Made by a program: the position numbers and the translations under genes
The notes under the pieces: model-generated
Databases searched by the model: none
Told to the model about the DNA's origin: nothing
What the model saw: only the letters and a program-made list of their open reading frames with translations
Origin: an uncultured Pseudomonadales bacterium
GTDB lineage: Bacteria > Pseudomonadota > Gammaproteobacteria > Pseudomonadales > Balneatricaceae
Assembly: GCA_937773555.1 (NCBI GenBank)
Contig: CALJVT010000006.1
Coordinates: 124,001-188,000, forward strand
DNA length: 64,000 nt
Direction: 5' to 3'
Shown: positions 45,905-55,070 of the stretch, in pieces
Numbering within the stretch: position 1 is the first letter of the stretch
How the letters are laid out: each line of letters opens with the position of its first letter

Positions 45905-46097
45905 CCTGAGAATTAACTATTAGTCATTACTGGTACTGATATAAAAGCTTGTTATAAAACTAAAACTAGTAGAGTAATTCAATGCTTGCTAGGGCTAAAA
46001 ATGAGACAGGACGCAGGGTATAAGGTGAAAAAAGCACCTATAACAGCGCCTTGGTTTTTAGCATCCTACCCACCTTACTGCCCAAATGTTGATTGTT

Positions 46098-46922
46098 CTA
46101 CTTTGTGTTCGCATCACGGTCTAGTAGGTGCTTCTGACGGATCATTAACCAACATGCTAGTAATACGCCAATCGTGACCATCACAATCATAATCGTCGCC
46201 AGTGCATTAATATCTGGACGCAAGCCTACCTTTACCCGGGAGTAAATAAGCATCGGCAGAGTATTTGATCCAGGCCCAGATACAAAACTAGCAATAATTA
46301 AGTCATCAAGCGATAGAGTAAATGCCAACAACCAACCTGCAATCATACCAGGGGCTAATAATGGCAAAGTAATGTCAAACATCACCCTTAAAGGTCGGGC
46401 ACCCAGATCCTGAGCGGCATCTTCCAAATCAGTACCCATACCAGAGAGGCGCGATTGAATAATGACCGCAACATAGGCAAGTGAAAACGTAATGTGAGCA
46501 ATGGTGATGGTGGTAAACCCCCGTTGCGGCCAGCCAAATAGATGACTTAAGGCGATAAAGAACAGCAATAATGACAAGCCAGTAATCACTTCAGGCATGA
46601 CCAAGGGTGCCGTAATCAAACCAGAAAACAGCGTACGCCCTCGAAACCGCCCAAAACGCACCAACGCAATGCCTGCAAGCGTTCCCAGTATCATTGCGAA
46701 AGTTGCATTAACTAGGGCAATCCGCAAGCTCAAGCCTAACGCCGCCCACATCTCTTCACTTTCAAATAAAACGGTATACCACCGCGTTGAAAAACCACCC
46801 CATACGGGCACAAGCTTAGAGTAGTTAAACGAGTAAATAATTAGCAAAATCATCGGTACGTAAAGAAACGCTAGGCCAAAGCACAGCATTGACAGTATGA
46901 ATGTTGAACGGCGTTGCTTCAT
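46098..46922 (-). CDS. potC: Polyamine-type ABC permease (PotC-like)
   Basis: Inner-membrane permease of about 274 aa with six segments; coupling loop DLEDAAQDLGARPLRVMFDI near residue 170. The ATG at 46922 overlaps the potB stop by ATGA, which decides the start over a longer frame from 47021. Last gene of the potF-potA-potB-potC operon. It resembles PotC/PotI of the spermidine/putrescine importers. Its actual substrate depends on the binding protein. Confidence 0.9.
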   Translation of the reverse strand: MKQRRSTFILSMLCFGLAFLYVPMILLIIYSFNYSKLVPVWGGFSTRWYTVLFESEEMWAALGLSLRIALVNATFAMILGTLAGIALVRFGRFRGRTLFSGLITAPLVMPEVITGLSLLLFFIALSHLFGWPQRGFTTITIAHITFSLAYVAVIIQSRLSGMGTDLEDAAQDLGARPLRVMFDITLPLLAPGMIAGWLLAFTLSLDDLIIASFVSGPGSNTLPMLIYSRVKVGLRPDINALATIMIVMVTIGVLLACWLMIRQKHLLDRDANTK

Positions 46923-47878
46923 GAGTTCTGCCTCTCTCGCGCCTGAATCCTTTGATATAACATCATTGGCAGTACCAAAACGATGAGTAACACAATCGCG
47001 ACGGCAGAGGCTATGGGCCAATCACTATTGGAGTTAAATTCATCTGACAGAATTCTACCAATCATCAACACGTTTCCACCGCCTAACAGATCAGGAATCA
47101 CAAATTCACCAGTAGCCGGAATAAACACTAACAAGGATCCAGCAATAATACCTGGAACCGTTAACGGTAGTGTAACTGTGAGAAATGCTATTGTAGGTTT
47201 AGCACCCAAATCTGCTGCTGCCTCGTTAAGCGACATATTAAGCTTTTCCATATTGGCATACAGCGGTAAGATCATAAAAGGCAGATAGGAATACACGATG
47301 CCAATGTAAACAGCGAGCTCTGAGTAAAGCATCCGAATGGGTTCATCAATGACGCCCAGCCAAATTAATAAGCTATTAATTGTCCCCTGATCTGCCAGTA
47401 ACCCCATCCACGCATATACTCGCAAAAGAAACGACGTCCAAAAGGGCAAAATAATTAACATTAATAAAATATTTTTGGTGGTTGGGCTGGAACGGGTAAT
47501 ACCATAGGCCATAGGGTAGCCGATGAGCAAACAAAGAACAGTTGATACAGATGCTATTTTTAACGAGTTGATATAGCTATTAATGTAAAGATCGTCTTCC
47601 CAAAGGTAGCTGTAGTTTTCAAAAATCACCCTAATAGTGAGCACACCATCTTCGGCTCGCTCGTACAACGGGGTGTATGGGGGACTGGCAATCAATGATT
47701 CAGCAAGGCTGATCTTAATAACGATAATAAATGGCGCCAAAAAAAACAACAGTAGCCAGATAAAAGGAATACCAACTACAAGAACCTTCCAATGTGACTG
47801 AAGCATGTCGACCAATCGAGATAGCAACCGGCTGCCTGCCTGCCCTACTGAATGATTAGTATTATTCGCAACGGTCAT
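46919..47878 (-). CDS. potB: Polyamine-type ABC permease (PotB-like)
   Basis: Inner-membrane permease of 319 aa of the PotB/PotH type. First hydrophobic helix about residues 33-58, a periplasmic loop, then five further segments; coupling loop MSLNEAAADLGAKPTIAFLT near residue 215. It overlaps potA upstream and potC downstream by 4 bp each, so translation of the operon is coupled. Confidence 0.92.
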   Translation of the reverse strand: MTVANNTNHSVGQAGSRLLSRLVDMLQSHWKVLVVGIPFIWLLLFFLAPFIIVIKISLAESLIASPPYTPLYERAEDGVLTIRVIFENYSYLWEDDLYINSYINSLKIASVSTVLCLLIGYPMAYGITRSSPTTKNILLMLIILPFWTSFLLRVYAWMGLLADQGTINSLLIWLGVIDEPIRMLYSELAVYIGIVYSYLPFMILPLYANMEKLNMSLNEAAADLGAKPTIAFLTVTLPLTVPGIIAGSLLVFIPATGEFVIPDLLGGGNVLMIGRILSDEFNSNSDWPIASAVAIVLLIVLVLPMMLYQRIQARERQNS

Positions 47879-49017
47879 TTCATCAGCACCACGGCGCTAG
47901 ATTGGTCCCAGTTCAGGTAAATTTCTTCATCCCAGTCTATCGAGTGTCGCTCACCCCTAGGTCGCTTTTGACTAGGCACGCTCACTTCAATAATTTGATC
48001 ATTATTAATGCGTATTCGGTAGGTGGATGTTTTACCGTGGTAGCCAATATCAACGACTACTCCTTTGAGCTGATTTGTTGACGCATCCAACGATGTTTTT
48101 GATAGCGTGATTTTTTCTGGGCGCACTGCTACCCAAACTTTAGTTCCCTCTATAATCGACATAGGATGGTTGGTATAAAATTCGACATCCAGCTCTTTAC
48201 TGGTAACAACAACATGACCAACGTCACTTTGAGTAACCCTCCCCTCAAACATATTGGCAGAACCAATAAAGTTAGCTACCAGTCTAGATTCAGGGTACTC
48301 ATAAACTTCTGTTGGTTCGCCAATTTGCTGAAACTTGCCTGCATCCATCATTGCCATGCGGGTAGACAAGGTCATTGCCTCTTCCTGATCATGGGTCACC
48401 ACAACAAAGGTAACGCCGAGTTGGTCTTGAATGTTTATTAGCTCAAATTGCGTTTGCTCCCTTAAACGCTTATCCAATGCACCTAAGGGTTCATCAAGCA
48501 GGAGGACTTTAGGCTGCTTGACTAGAGCTCGAGCAAGGGCGACACGCTGCCGCTGCCCACCCGATAGTTGATGGGGTTTGCGCTTCACAAAGTCTGATAG
48601 CTCAACCATGCTGAGAATTTCCTCAACGCGCCGCTTGATTTCGTCTTTTGGGATTTTATCCCGCTTGAGCCCATAAGCGACATTTTGTTCAACCGTCATA
48701 TGCGGAAAGAGTGCATAGGATTGAAACATCATATTAATAGGGCGAGCATAAGGAGGTACTTCGGTCATATCGACACCGTCGATATAAATGGTGCCACTTG
48801 ATGGGGTCTCAAATCCAGCTAACATGCGCAGTAAGGTTGTTTTGCCACAACCAGAGCCCCCTAAAAGGGAAAACAGTTCGCCTTTATAAATATCCAGATC
48901 AACATTGTCAACTGCAGTGAATTCGTCGAATTTTTTACTAATACCGCGCAGTTTGATAAATGGCTCTGCGTCAGCATCAAGCCAAGGTCTATAGGAATAA
49001 TCGGTTTGTTGTGGCAT
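47875..49017 (-). CDS. potA: Polyamine-type ABC transporter ATPase (PotA-like)
   Basis: ATPase subunit of 380 aa. Walker A GGSGCGKTTLLRML at about residues 53-66, signature [16 protein letters not shown] near 150, Walker B VLLLDEPLGALDKRLR, switch His in VVTHDQEEAMTLSTRM. The C-terminal TOBE region (about 290-375) is of the PotA/PotG type. It is coupled to potB by a 4-bp overlap and preceded by the frameshifted binding-protein gene. Confidence 0.93.
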   Translation of the reverse strand: MPQQTDYSYRPWLDADAEPFIKLRGISKKFDEFTAVDNVDLDIYKGELFSLLGGSGCGKTTLLRMLAGFETPSSGTIYIDGVDMTEVPPYARPINMMFQSYALFPHMTVEQNVAYGLKRDKIPKDEIKRRVEEILSMVELSDFVKRKPHQLSGGQRQRVALARALVKQPKVLLLDEPLGALDKRLREQTQFELINIQDQLGVTFVVVTHDQEEAMTLSTRMAMMDAGKFQQIGEPTEVYEYPESRLVANFIGSANMFEGRVTQSDVGHVVVTSKELDVEFYTNHPMSIIEGTKVWVAVRPEKITLSKTSLDASTNQLKGVVVDIGYHGKTSTYRIRINNDQIIEVSVPSQKRPRGERHSIDWDEEIYLNWDQSSAVVLMK

Positions 49018-49107
49018 CGTAAAAATCCAATGGCTTATAGTAATAGGCCCTAGGCCATACAGATACAGTTACCGCTCTATGGAACGATAACCGTATTGCT
49101 TTAGATA

Positions 49108-50227
49108 TTATTGGCCCGATTTAAACTTTGTCCATGCACGAGTTCGTACCCGCTGCATTTTTCTTGGAATAGCTTTGTAGGTGTACATTTTTGCGACAGA
49201 TTCGGCAGTAGGGTAAGCAGCTGGGCTGCCTGTTACTGCTGGGTCAATCAAATCAAATGCCGTTTTGTTACCGCTTGCATACCATGTGTAATCAGTATTA
49301 GCTGCCGCCACTTCAGGACGCATCATATAGTTGATAAACAGGTGAGCATTTTCAACATTCTTCGCATCTGATGGAATCACAAGGCCGTCAATCCACAATA
49401 CCGCCTTACCGTCTCCTGGTGGTACGAAAAAATCAAGCACTACGCCAGTGTTTGCTTCCTCAGCACCAGACATGGCTAATAACCCATCTGGTCCCCAAGT
49501 CACCGCGATACAAAACTCTTTCAGCGGCATTTGTTGGTAGGCGTAATTATCGAAGGTTTTAATGTAAGGTCGAACTGGCAGACAACATTTCTTCTGCTGC
49601 GGCATAATCCGCTTTATTGGCTGAATAAGGATCTAACCCCATATGTGCCAACGCCATAGGTAAAATGTCTGTTGGTGAGTCCAAAAAGGCTACCCCACAC
49701 TTCCCCAGCTTCTCCATATGTACCGGATCAAAAACCATATCCAATGAACCAATGGGCGCTTCTGGGTATGTTTCTAACACTAATGCCTTATTGTATGTAA
49801 CACCGTGTGTGCCCCACATATAGGGGGTGAAGTAATTGTTACCGGGATCAATATTAACGTCTAATTGCTTGTCCAAGCTATCCATTATATGAACCAAATT
49901 AGGCAGTTTGGATTTATCCAGCTTTTGTAAAATATTTGCGGGGAGTAATCGTGCAACCGCACTACTTGAGTGACTCACCACGTCGTAACCAGAGTTACCA
50001 GCAAGCAATTTTGATTGAATCGATTCTTCCGAGTCATAGTTATCGTAAGTCACCTTAACGTCAAATTCTTTTTCAAAATTAGCGACGGTGTCTTCGGCAA
50101 TATACTCTGCCCAATTAGTCACATTTAGCACACCTGCGGCATAACCAGTAGATGCACCAAACACCAAGGTAAAGGCTATTGTTCCACGCGTTAAATGTTT
50201 AACGAACGTATTATTTTTATAGTTCAT
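49108..50227 (-). pseudogene. potF: PotF/SpuD-type binding protein gene with a frameshift
   Basis: The gene reads as two overlapping frames: an N-terminal part (signal peptide; LNVTNWAEYIAEDTVANFEK; YDVVSHSSSAVARLL) and a C-terminal part (VRPYIKTFDNYAYQ; FCIAVTWGPDGLLAM; YTYKAIPRKMQR). The two parts join if one base is removed near 49576, where AEEMLSAS should continue as AEEMLSAVRPYI. The total of 1120 bp is one base more than a multiple of three and would give about 372 aa, the normal PotF size. Start at 50227 has GGAG five bases upstream. Either a real inactivating indel or a sequencing error. Confidence 0.9.
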
Positions 50228-50245
50228 GTTCTCTCCAATTGACAT

Positions 50246-50639
50246 GGTTTACATGTCTAATGATTAATTAAACCAACTTTCCTGTTTTTTGTATAAATAC
50301 TAGAGTGCTCGACAATAGCATAAAGCCGTTTTAACCTTCAAGTGAAGCGTGTATTATTTTGAACACCCTGATTAAGCCACTTTTATACCTTATCGATTGA
50401 CGTAAACACCTGTTATACAACATATAAATAGTAGATAACGCCTCTTTTTTAAAAGGCTTTATGGTTTTTTTATAGAAAATAGTCGCATTATTCGAAACAT
50501 ATTCCTTTAGAAGCTTGTCTATTACGGCCTTATGTTTGCTGCCAAAGCACAAAAAAACCTGCATCTAAAACTAAGTCACGCTAAGTGCTTCGGGTTTTCA
50601 GGTCATCATGGCTAAGGCCATGCTCTGCTCAAAATTAAT
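50246..50639. other. AT-rich intergenic region
   Basis: About 390 bp lie between the potF start and the end of the second TetR gene. The region is AT-rich, with short T- and A-runs. A 77-codon frame on the minus strand (50331-50564) has a low-complexity product with no recognisable domain or ribosome-binding site, and I do not call it. The potF promoter presumably lies near 50250-50330. Confidence 0.5.
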
Positions 50640-51332
50640 TTATACCGCCTTTTTCACTTGGCTATTTAATAACACTTTATACTGCGTTATCGTGCTTTTC
50701 TGCAACGGAAACATAAGCTCCATCACATCAAACACTGTTGTATTAGCCTCCTTAGGGCTAAATTTACTTTCGCCAATAAGACAACTTTGCCAAAGCCCAT
50801 CGAGCATTCCCTCGATGCCCATGGCTGCAACGTCGGCTGATACAGGTGTTTTTAAACCCGTACATAACTGGGTGCACAAACTGAGCAGTGTTGATGAAAA
50901 CTCACTATCCGTTTGACCACACACTTCCTGATAGGTTGGCCTCGATTGTGAAGCGCCCCAAAATGCATACCACACTCCAACATTCTTACGGTTACACACC
51001 TTGGGGCTGAATGCAGACATAACTATTGAGCACAATTTATCAATGGGGGCCTCTCCAGCCAAAGCAATCGCAGATTTCCAATTATCAGTGTATTCCTTAG
51101 ACAAAAACCGCAAGACCTGCTCAAGTAACAGATCCTTAGTTTGGAAGTGAAAGATCACCACCCCCTGTGATACACGTGCATGCTGAGCTATTTTGGCTAT
51201 GGTCGTTTGTGACAAGCCGAAATGATCAATACATTCAATGGTAGAGCCAATTAATTGTTGCTTTCGAAGGAGTGATTGAACCGCTCTACTTTGGTGTGCC
51301 TGAGTGCTTTTTTTGGCTTCAGCAACGTCCAT
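50640..51332 (-). CDS. TetR-family regulator, BetI-like (2)
   Basis: Regulator of 230 aa with TetR helix-turn-helix in AKIAQHARVSQGVVIFHF (about residues 45-62) and a helical ligand domain containing NVGVWYAFWG, a motif shared with BetI-type repressors and with the other TetR regulator here (NIWYAFRG). Divergent from the aminotransferase gene, with overlapping palindromes in between. Likely repressor of the aminotransferase/Rieske oxygenase operon. Confidence 0.86.
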   Translation of the reverse strand: MDVAEAKKSTQAHQSRAVQSLLRKQQLIGSTIECIDHFGLSQTTIAKIAQHARVSQGVVIFHFQTKDLLLEQVLRFLSKEYTDNWKSAIALAGEAPIDKLCSIVMSAFSPKVCNRKNVGVWYAFWGASQSRPTYQEVCGQTDSEFSSTLLSLCTQLCTGLKTPVSADVAAMGIEGMLDGLWQSCLIGESKFSPKEANTTVFDVMELMFPLQKSTITQYKVLLNSQVKKAV

Positions 51333-51403
51333 TGACGCTCCTTATTTATCAATCTATGCCAGTTAGTATTATTGACAAATAAAGTTTTGTCCAGTATAAA
51401 TTG

Positions 51404-51425
51404 ACTGAGCACTTACTCAGTAAGT
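51404..51425. promoter_or_regulatory. Nested palindromes, candidate TetR operator
   Basis: Two overlapping inverted repeats occur between the divergent TetR gene and the aminotransferase gene: ACTGAG-CACTTA-CTCAGT (51404-51421) and ACTTACT-C-AGTAAGT (51411-51425). The second resembles typical TetR sites. A related half site, CAGTAAGT, occurs upstream of the VOC gene near 54631. Confidence 0.6.
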
Positions 51426-51474
51426 TATAGGGATGAACCTTATCGATACAAGCTGAACTGGTTTTTGGAGATCT

Positions 51475-52857
51475 ATGAACAACCCTACCGAGCATATTCA
51501 AAAGCAGGATAACCAATTTATCCACCCTTGGGACAACTTCCAAAACTTGGGTAACAATCAACGTACTGTGGTTGAAAAAGGCGATGGAATTTATATATAT
51601 GATAGTCAGGGAAACCGCTTAATAGATGGCCCCTCCGGCATGTGGTGTGTCAATATTGGGCATGGCCGCAAGGAGATGGCGCAGGCCATTTATGATCAAG
51701 TCATGCAGTTACCGTTCACTTCTCCATGGTCAATGGCCACCAGCCCAGCGGCTCAATTCAGTGAAGCTCTTGCAGCTGAAGCACCGGGGGATCTCAACCA
51801 CGTATTCCTTACCACGTGTGGCTCAACAGCCGTTGACTCTGCCTTACGCTTTGTCCAATTTTATAATAATTACCGAGGCAAACCTGAAAAGAAAAAAATC
51901 ATTTCCCGATTAAAAGGCTATCACGGCAGCACTTATCTCTCAGCAAGTGTGTCTGGGAAAGAGCGTGATAAAAACTATCTCGATTTTGCTACCGACCTTG
52001 TACACCACATCCCGGCACCACATCCATTGCTGAAACCAGATCACATGACTGATGCTGATTTTCTCGATCAATGTGTTGCCGACCTAGAAAATAAAATTAT
52101 TGAACTGGGAGAAGACAAGGTTGCCGTTTTTGTTGCTGAACCGATCCTTGCTTCTGGTGGTGTTATTGTCCCACCAAAGGGTTATCACAAACGCTGCCTA
52201 GACGTATGCCATAAATATGATGTGCTTTATCTATCTGATGAAGTCGTTACCTCCTTTGGAAGGCTTGGGCATATTTTTTCTTCCGAAGCCGTGTTTGATA
52301 TTGTCCCTGACATTATCACCACAGCCAAAGGTTTGACCTCAGCTTACATCCCCATGGGTGCTTTTTTGGTTTCAGACAGATTACTCAATGAGTTCAATAA
52401 TCCAGACATTGAGAGTGCTATATTTTCTAATGGATTCACTTATTCAGGGCATCCAGTCGCTGCTACTGCAGGATTAAAAAACCTTGAAATAATCAAACGC
52501 GAAAACCTTTGCGAAAATGCGCGTGAAGTAGGTGCTTATTTGCAGGAAAGAATTAAGTCACTTTACGATATTCCTATTGTTCGGGATGTTCGAGGACTTG
52601 GCTTAATGTGCTGTGTTGAGTGCGAACTAACCAAGGGTGCAGATGACCTAGAAATGGACTATGAAATTGGCGAGCGCATTGACCAACATTGCCAAGCCAT
52701 GGGCCTAGTTGTGCGACCACTGGCTAATATGTGTGTGATATCCCCACCCCTTATAATTACCAAAGCACAGATCGATGAGCTAGTCGACATTCTCTATAAA
52801 GGCGTGGAGCTGGCGATGCATGATTGTATTGCTGACGGCAAATTTAAAAACGTTTAA
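51475..52857 (+). CDS. Class III aminotransferase
   Basis: PLP-dependent omega-amino acid/amine transaminase of 460 aa. IDGPSGMWCVNIGHGRKEM near residue 45, TTCGSTAVDSALRFVQFY near 122, cofactor Asp in YLSDEVVTSFGRLG (about 258) and the PLP lysine in TTAKGLTSAYIPMGA (about 288). Relatives use putrescine, beta-alanine, taurine or similar amines with pyruvate or 2-oxoglutarate; the specific amine is not determined. A TGGAG ribosome-binding site precedes the ATG. It is followed by the Rieske oxygenase at 26 bp and is near polyamine-type transport genes. Confidence 0.88.
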   Translation: MNNPTEHIQKQDNQFIHPWDNFQNLGNNQRTVVEKGDGIYIYDSQGNRLIDGPSGMWCVNIGHGRKEMAQAIYDQVMQLPFTSPWSMATSPAAQFSEALAAEAPGDLNHVFLTTCGSTAVDSALRFVQFYNNYRGKPEKKKIISRLKGYHGSTYLSASVSGKERDKNYLDFATDLVHHIPAPHPLLKPDHMTDADFLDQCVADLENKIIELGEDKVAVFVAEPILASGGVIVPPKGYHKRCLDVCHKYDVLYLSDEVVTSFGRLGHIFSSEAVFDIVPDIITTAKGLTSAYIPMGAFLVSDRLLNEFNNPDIESAIFSNGFTYSGHPVAATAGLKNLEIIKRENLCENAREVGAYLQERIKSLYDIPIVRDVRGLGLMCCVECELTKGADDLEMDYEIGERIDQHCQAMGLVVRPLANMCVISPPLIITKAQIDELVDILYKGVELAMHDCIADGKFKNV

Positions 52858-52883
52858 ATTAGTTTATTTTTGGAGATGTAAGC

Positions 52884-54083
52884 ATGAATTTTATGAGTCC
52901 AGACACTGTGTATGCACAAGCCAGCAATAGCCGCCAAGGCTTGCCTGCATGGACGTATAATAATGCAGAACTAACTGATCTAGAAATAAATAGTATTTTC
53001 TTGAAGACTTGGTTATGGGCCGGCCATGTCTCTGAAATTTCCGAGGTTGGAGATTATCAGTGTATGGAGTTAGCTCATGAGCGTGCGATCATTATTCGTG
53101 GCGAAGATGGTGTTGTTCGTGCTTTTCATAACGTGTGCAACCATCGTGCATCACGTGTTGTTGCCGACGATAAAGGACATTGCAGAAACGCATTAGTGTG
53201 CCCTTTCCATGGCTGGTCTTATCACCTTGATGGGCGCTTAAAAAATATTCCTCGTGCCGAGACATTTCCTGCCATTGATAAGTCTGCTTTGGGGTTAAAG
53301 CCAATTGAATGCGAAATATGGCACGGTATGATCTTTATTCGATTTTTTGGAAGTGGCCCTAGTGTTGCAGAAACACTTAAAGACGCCGAGGAAGAAATTT
53401 CGCTCTACAAAATTGAAGATATGCAGCCACTTGTTGAGCCTTGGACGACAGAATTTAACTGTGACTGGAAATCAATAGTCGACATTGATACTGAGGGTTA
53501 CCATGTTCCAATGGGGCATAAAGATTTATACGACTTACTGGGCAGAAGTTATTACGATCAGGTTTTAAACGATGAAGTGAGTCGTTCATATGGCAATATT
53601 GATGCAGGCAAACATAAGTCTCAACTAAACCAAGATTATGTTAATACGCTGCCACAAAAGAGCTACCTACCTGCTACGCATCAACGGGAATGGATATACT
53701 GGTCCGCATTTCCAGGCTTCGTTATCACTCTCTTTCCAGATCAGATTGAAATTTATCACTCCTACCCAATCAGCTTTCAAAAAAGTGCCATGGCAGGGCG
53801 CAGCTACGCGCTTACAGATGACCGACCTGAGATGAAAAGCGCACGTGAATACAATCGCCAAATTAACATCATTGTGGGTCAGGAAGATGTGCAGCTCTTA
53901 AAATGGTCCGCAGAAGGAATGCGCTCAAGTGCCTATAATGGGGCAATAATGTCTGATTTAGAGGTAGGTACAGCCGCCTTTCACAATCAGTTGCGCAGTA
54001 CCGTACCAGTGGCATTATTAGATAGCCCGCCCCCTGCCGGCACCTTGGCACAGGTTAATCAGCAGATGGTCAAAGAAGATTAA
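52884..54083 (+). CDS. Rieske oxygenase alpha subunit, quaternary-amine type
   Basis: Rieske non-heme iron oxygenase of 399 aa. The 2Fe-2S ligands are Cys85 and His87 (CNHRAS) and Cys106 and His109 (CPFHGWSY). The mononuclear iron ligands are His207 and His212 in EGYHVPMGH with a later Asp in GQEDVQLLKW. The bridging acidic residue three positions before His207 is Glu204, not the usual Asp; glutamate here is a trait of carnitine and glycine-betaine oxygenases (CntA, GbcA). No reductase partner is adjacent. It is probably in one transcript with the aminotransferase. The substrate is inferred to be a methylated amine. Confidence 0.85.
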   Translation: MNFMSPDTVYAQASNSRQGLPAWTYNNAELTDLEINSIFLKTWLWAGHVSEISEVGDYQCMELAHERAIIIRGEDGVVRAFHNVCNHRASRVVADDKGHCRNALVCPFHGWSYHLDGRLKNIPRAETFPAIDKSALGLKPIECEIWHGMIFIRFFGSGPSVAETLKDAEEEISLYKIEDMQPLVEPWTTEFNCDWKSIVDIDTEGYHVPMGHKDLYDLLGRSYYDQVLNDEVSRSYGNIDAGKHKSQLNQDYVNTLPQKSYLPATHQREWIYWSAFPGFVITLFPDQIEIYHSYPISFQKSAMAGRSYALTDDRPEMKSAREYNRQINIIVGQEDVQLLKWSAEGMRSSAYNGAIMSDLEVGTAAFHNQLRSTVPVALLDSPPPAGTLAQVNQQMVKED

Positions 54084-54156
54084 CCTAACCATCAAAAACT
54101 AAGCATAACAAAAAGGCGACTAGTGAATGTGCAACGGGCTTTGCGTTTGTAATGCA

Positions 54157-54552
54157 CTACTGCATGCAAAATTGCTCGTATATCTCTAATGGTAACCCGT
54201 CAGGGTCATTAAAAAAGGTGAACTTTTTATTCGTGTATTCATCCACACGAATGGGTTCTACAGCAATATTTTTTGATATTAAATAGTCTGACATCAAGTC
54301 GACTGAGTCAACCGAAAAAGCTAAATGTCTTAAACCTAAAGCTTCAGGAAAACTTGGTCTTTTGGGTGATTTAGGAAACGAAAATAATTCAATTTGTTCG
54401 CCACTTGGCAGCTTTAAATCTAGTTTATAGGAGCGCCGGCTTGGTCTATAATTTTCTGCAATAATTTCCATCCCTAGAATAGCCGTATAAAAATACTTTG
54501 ATTTTTCATAATCAGAACAAATTATTGCTACATGATGAAACGAATTTAACAC
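54157..54552 (-). CDS. VOC-family protein, YaeR-like
   Basis: Glyoxalase/bleomycin-resistance (VOC) fold protein of 131 aa. FHHVAIICSDYEKSKYFY at the N-terminus, ELFSFPKSPKRPSFPEALGL in the middle with the metal-site His in RHLAFSVDSVD, and FTFFNDPDGLPLEIYEQ near the C-terminus match E. coli YaeR/GloA2. Exact reaction unknown. It stands alone; an inverted repeat CTTAC...GTAAG is upstream at 54621. Confidence 0.9.
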   Translation of the reverse strand: MLNSFHHVAIICSDYEKSKYFYTAILGMEIIAENYRPSRRSYKLDLKLPSGEQIELFSFPKSPKRPSFPEALGLRHLAFSVDSVDLMSDYLISKNIAVEPIRVDEYTNKKFTFFNDPDGLPLEIYEQFCMQ

Positions 54553-54720
54553 CTGCGCCTCCTTGGCATATAACCGTCAATTTATGAGGCTAAATCGCGT
54601 CATAATGGTGAGCAGCAATGCTTACCTAAACAGTAAGTATGTGATGCTGATGAGATCAAAATGCTTGTCGCCCACTCTAGACTATAAAACATAGCGCGGA
54701 TAAGATGAAAAAACTTAGAC

Positions 54721-54756
54721 AAAAAAAAGACCTACCCTTGGGTAAGCCTAGTCTTT
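54721..54756 (-). terminator. Intrinsic terminator of the tRNA genes
   Basis: Read on the minus strand: AAAGAC, a stem with TTACCC-AA-GGGTA, and GTCTTT followed by a T-run. It lies downstream of the two tRNA genes in their orientation. Confidence 0.7.
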
Positions 54757-54811
54757 GCAACATTTAAATCTACATTTGGATCCATTTTGATAATGGAAGC
54801 CAACTCTAAAA

Positions 54812-54888
54812 TGGCGCGCCCGAGAGGATTCGAACCTCTGACCGCTCGGTTCGTAGCCGAGTACTCTATCCAGCTGAGCTACGGGCGC
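54812..54888 (-). tRNA. tRNA-Arg (anticodon ACG)
   Basis: Full cloverleaf on the minus strand: acceptor GCGCCCG with CGGGCGC, anticodon stem CTCGG-CTACGAA-CCGAG (anticodon ACG), T-arm AGAGG-TTCGAAT-CCTCT, discriminator G and encoded CCA. 77 nt including CCA. Confidence 0.97.
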
Positions 54889-54894
54889 TCAAAA

Positions 54895-54987
<93 letters not shown>

Positions 54988-55070
54988 GCAGAGAGCGCGT
55001 ATATTACCCTAACCTTTTGGGAAATAAAAGCCTTAAGTTTCAATTATATTGAATGGCTATCTTGCCTTTG

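Noticed and set aside
45986-46177. 63-codon frame after the second TMADH-like gene
   Set aside because: It overlaps the 3' end of potC on the other strand, has no ribosome-binding site, and its product has no recognisable feature.
50331-50564. 77-codon frame upstream of potF
   Set aside because: AT-rich, low-complexity product, no ribosome-binding site and no domain; probably chance.
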